Shown one piece after another: positions 58,414 to 62,000 of a stretch of 62,000 bases of DNA. The stretch is from positions 232,811 through 294,810 of the forward strand of contig MNCI01001305.1 in NCBI GenBank assembly GCA_015680685.1, written 5' to 3'. A program made the position numbers and the translations under genes. The notes below the pieces were generated by a model. That model saw only the letters and a list, made by a program, of their open reading frames with translations. It was not told the DNA's origin and ran no database searches. Positions within the stretch are counted from its first letter, which is position 1. Each line of letters starts with the position of its first letter. The DNA is from Gnetum montanum. Taxonomy: Eukaryota > Streptophyta > Gnetopsida > Gnetales > Gnetaceae.

Positions 58414-59911
58414 AATTAGTAAATTTTTTCCTTTTCTTTGGTTTTACAATCTTTTATTTTCCAATTTTTCATTTTTCATTTTATAATTTGTCATTTTATC
58501 TTTTTGAGGATGATCTCCTTTGTGAATACAACACTCATGTGACCTGTTGGTTAAGGTGTTGTTCTATGCTATCAAATCACAAGGGACTAATTATTTGGAT
58601 AGTGAGCCACAACATCCATCCATCCATTCTATTAATAAGAGGTCTTACTCTAGGTATGATGATATTCTTTTCATCATTAAAACTTAAAGTAACCTTGTAC
58701 TCAATATGCCCAGAGTGAAGAGTGATGAACTAAGAGGAAATGAAAAGGGTCTAACATCAAGGGAACTTGTGGATTCTCTTTGGTAACATCTGTAGGTTCT
58801 ATCATGCAACTTGGTTGTATTAAGATCCTTGTAGATCTAACAAAAAATGGAACTAAGAGTTTGATAAAGGCACTCAATAAAGGAATTCAATGTTGTTCTA
58901 GGAGGTCCCACTAGAAAGACCTGCACCCATGCCTGAAGGTTGGCAGCTTCTCCAAATCACCTTTGAAAAAGATAAAGTGAAAAAGTAGCTAGAAGAAGAA
59001 AAAGAAAAGAAAGAAGAAACACAAAAAAGAAAAGATCAAGAAAAACATGACACAGGCAAAGTTGAATCACTCCTCCCTTATGCCAAACACTAAGTGATCA
59101 TATGCCTTACTATTGTGATGCTCTTATGGTTGTCTATCATTGGGATGACACAATGTGATGTCATTGATCAGAGGTATGGACTTGGTTGTGATCTTGAAGC
59201 AAAAGGCTAATGGTACCTTAATCATGCACAACACTCAGGATTCACTGTGCCCAAGGTAAGTTACCTCATGTCCCAATCTTTGCAATCCCTTCTACAATTC
59301 ATCCCATCCCACTAACCAAGTATTTATAACTTGTATCTTATGTGGCATAGACTTCATACCTCATCACAGTGGTATTTAACATATGTGTGTTTTGTTACAT
59401 AGGTGCAGATTGCATTTAACCCTTCTAGTGCGTATAGACATTTTATGGTGTGGTTACACAGGGGCATGATAGGTTGGACCTTACTTTGGAAATGACCCAC
59501 TTGTGTGACTTTTGTAATTTGTACTTGTTACACACCACCACATCATTTTATACCCTCTAAGTACTACATTGTCACATTTATTATTTCCTTTATCATTATT
59601 TTAACCAAACGTTCCTTTGCACTACTACATGTCCCTTTTCCTCACCCTATTCAAGAACTTAATTGTATAATTCCACTTCATTACACTTTTTGTGCCTTAA
59701 TGTCCACCTAACATCACCCCAGATCTTTCAAATCTACCTCAAATCCTTCATTATTGGTCATAAAAACTCAAAAATTCATCAATTTTACTAAGTATCCTAT
59801 TCTGGATAGGATGCAGTATTGGATCCCATGTGATATTAGGTATGCACTACCACATAAGCAATATCGCATCTATGAAACCTATATATATGGTCCCCCACAC
59901 CCCCCCCCCCC
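58414..59911 (+). other. Non-coding part of element G up to the gap
   Basis: No convincing domain was seen. A Lys/Glu-rich stretch (58970-59060, KEEEKEKKEETQKRKDQEKH-like) may be the tail of a broken frame. The sequence ends in a C run (59901-59911) before the gap. Confidence 0.4.
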
Positions 59912-59944
59912 NNNNNNNNNNNNNNNNNNNNNNNNNNNNNNNNN
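59912..59944. other. Assembly gap of 33 Ns
   Basis: The N run follows directly on a run of at least eleven C, suggesting a sequencing stop at a homopolymer. Order across it is uncertain. Confidence 0.95.
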
Positions 59945-60507
59945 TCATTTTCAACTGTTGATGCGAGGGGAGTTGTTGCAATTTTCTTCCATGATTTTTC
60001 ACACTTATCAAGTCTAACACTTAACCATCAATATCTCACTTGTTAATGCTCTAATTTCCCTACCAATCAAACCTACTTAAACCTAGAGTATTTAAATCAG
60101 TCGTGGGGGAGAGGTATGGTAGAATTCGTGCATAATTTTTTCAAAATTTGATATCACCCAAAGGATATCATAGAGATAAGAAATATTAAAAAATGTTAAC
60201 TCATGCCAAACTAATTTTCTTCCTTCACCCAAATCATGTAAATTATTATTGAAGTCATCTGATCAAGTTGGGCCCAACATTAAAACTTTTGGAGGAATTT
60301 CCTTGAAAATTTTCTAACTCTAAAATCAAACTAAGAAAGAATTCAAAATTTATTAAAGACAATGAATAAGGTGTAAGATAATTAAACTTTGTCAAATGAC
60401 CTTACTAACAATTGATCCTAGTGTCATTATAGATGGCCCCTAAATGAGGACAATAGGGAGAACCCTCTCAAGATGCATCCAAACATCCAAGGAGAGGCAA
60501 AGGCTAA
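59945..60507 (+). other. No gene seen before the last open frame
   Basis: AT-rich sequence with no conserved frame on either strand. Confidence 0.5.
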
Positions 60508-61335
60508 GGACCTACCGTAGAACATGCAGAATTATTTAGCATCCATCAAGAAACCCCTATTACTACAAAATATAGTCAAGTAGAAGGAGGAGAAGGCAGG
60601 GCACCTAAACAAGGACAACATCTCACGTTGTCCCCAGAATGCATCCAGGCCATTCGGGAAAGGTCCACATCCGCTGCAGTGATCGTGGAACTTAATTTTG
60701 GACCCTTTACCAAATTCACCCCTAAGTTGGTCAAAGATCAACTCAACGGATCTCCACTATGGCCTATCCTCTCAAAAAGTGGAGAATGGTATTTGGGAAA
60801 ATTTTATCAATTTTTGCATAATAAAGAGAAAGGCATCACCATTGACATTGGTGGAATTTTAGTTGATTTCTCCATGAAGGCCATTGCAGAAGTTCTGAAT
60901 CTTCTGAATACAAGGCCCAAAGATGCAAGAAAAGTATGGTTAAAGAGGATGTACGGAAAAGAAGATAAAACATATGAAGAACTCACCCTTTAAGAGAGAA
61001 TTTACTTCAAAATTGGCACCTATCACACCTTCCCAGTGAAGGGGCTAAATAGGATCTCTAACTATGTAGCTAGAGGAAGTGCAATCTTGATAGGCAAGGT
61101 TGATGCCAATTTGCCCCATTTGTATCTAACAAAAATATTGAAGCAGTTCCAAGAATGCAAGATAGGTAAGTTTTCATTGCCCTTTTCATGTCTAATCAGG
61201 AAGCTATGTCGATGTGCTAGAATTCCAGGGTACACTAATGACATCCCCAAAAAAGCTCAAAATGCTTCATATGTTGAATTACTAAAGCCACTAGCACCAA
61301 GAAAAGATGTTGGTAAGACATTGGAGCCTGAATAA
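60508..61335 (+). pseudogene. Putative plant transposon protein (retroelement extra ORF)
   Basis: The frame is open from 60508, broken only by a TAA at 60991-60993, and ends at 61335. It contains KEKGITIDIGGILVDFSMKA followed by IAEVLNLL, RISNYVARGSAILIGKVDAN and FSLPFSCLIRKLCRCARIPG. This layout (a V-x-G-x-x-V-x-F-S segment, then a helical segment and an LI+xLC segment) is that of the putative plant transposon protein domain found as an extra frame in plant gypsy elements. The true start is unknown; no ATG was found at the 5' end. Whether it belongs to G or to another element cannot be told across the gap. Confidence 0.5.
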
Positions 61336-62000
61336 GAGAAAATGGTTAGGATCACTACACCTCAAATAGTAGGGCCTAGCCAAATTCGAAACACAAGGCT
61401 CAATCAACAACAAGAAGGCCTAGCACACAGCCCATAGGCCAACAGAACCAATCGCCACCACCGTTGTAAGATTACCGATTGTCAATGAGCCATTTCAAGG
61501 CCATCGTAGAAAAGGTCAGTTGGTGAAGTCGAGATGAGGCCATTCTCTTCAAGGTGATCGACGATGTCATACAACCTACCATATTAATCGATCATGCAAG
61601 GGATGAGCTCTCAAGAAAAACAAGAGGAGGGGAGTCACATTGGTCACAATAGATTTCTAGGAATGCTGCATCATTTCAAGTACAATTGGGAACTGGTAAA
61701 GGTGCCACAATGGTGGTCATGCAACACCAGGATGTAGCCAAAGTAGTATAAGTGGTTACAGACCACATCAAAGAGTCATTTAACATCCCTATTGTTCCAC
61801 CAAAAGATCTCAGGAGCACGTGATGCTCAAGTTCTAGTTGGTCCCTCGATGACTGGATGCTCTGGATCGTTTGTTGAAAATAAGACAAGTAATGATGTCC
61901 TCATTTGACATCCCTTAAGATGTCGTAGCAGCACAATCAGACCTCATTTTGATGAAGGCAAAGCTAGTTATGGCTAAGATTAGGGTTAAACATGTAGAAG
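61336..62000 (+). other. Downstream of the transposon-protein frame, decayed
   Basis: Gln- and Ser-rich fragments of broken frames (for example VVTDHIKESFNIPIVPPK at about 61755-61810) suggest the protein once continued. No domain was recognised. Confidence 0.35.

Noticed and set aside
1-62000. tRNA, rRNA or ordinary host genes
   Set aside because: No cloverleaf-like or rRNA-like segments were recognised by eye, and every supported coding segment is a retroelement part. A tRNA scan was not possible.

Overview
The window is gene-poor nuclear DNA from a plant with a large genome. It is built almost entirely of nested Ty3/gypsy LTR retrotransposons of the Tat/Ogre type (Asp protease, RT, a second plant-type RNase H, integrase). 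No ordinary host gene, tRNA or rRNA was found. The size (18-19 kb) and decay of the elements suggest a large-genome seed plant, perhaps a gymnosperm; the species cannot be read from the sequence. Single Ns at 40048 and 40671 and an N run at 59912-59944 show a draft assembly.

Layout. Element E (1-186, minus) ends inside the 5' LTR of element A (187-13929, plus). A is a pol-less relic with broken gag and protease plus a ~190-bp satellite-like array. A sits in the LTR of a minus-strand relic D (13930-15266). F (15267-16970, minus) sits in the integrase end of D. A further element G (plus, from about 16971) has its 5' LTR split by element B. B (17785-55851, plus) has 2-kb LTRs and a target-site duplication CGTAC/CATAC. 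B is itself split by element C (31603-50299, minus), a relative with 1.74-kb LTRs and a perfect ACCCA duplication. After B, G resumes with a primer-binding site and gag (55906-58413). Past a gap there is an open frame resembling the putative plant transposon protein family (60508-61335).

The most interesting system is shared by B and C. Both have gag-protease, then a 5.7-6.2 kb spacer with intron-like borders (GT right after the protease module, AG right before the RT module), then RT-RNase H-integrase. An eight-exon gene lies antisense inside the spacer in both copies. Its seven introns have matching positions and mostly canonical borders. Its protein has an FCP1/HAD-like motif, an acidic stretch, a coiled coil and a short tail. 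Being antisense, its introns cannot be removed from the genomic RNA, so a spliced gene can survive retrotransposition.

The coding modules are bracketed by arrays of a short hairpin-forming motif (GGTCTGCTAAGACC followed by TTAAACTAGC), always in the sense orientation of the element. LTRs and the antisense-gene region carry many CTACGCTATGC/GCATAGCGTAGC palindromes, which in the older element A appear as CTACACTGG/CCAGTGTAG. C has six copies of a 120-165 bp repeat in its 5' leader where B has one. Nearly all frames carry stops or shifts, so the elements are relics. B and C, however, are structurally complete.
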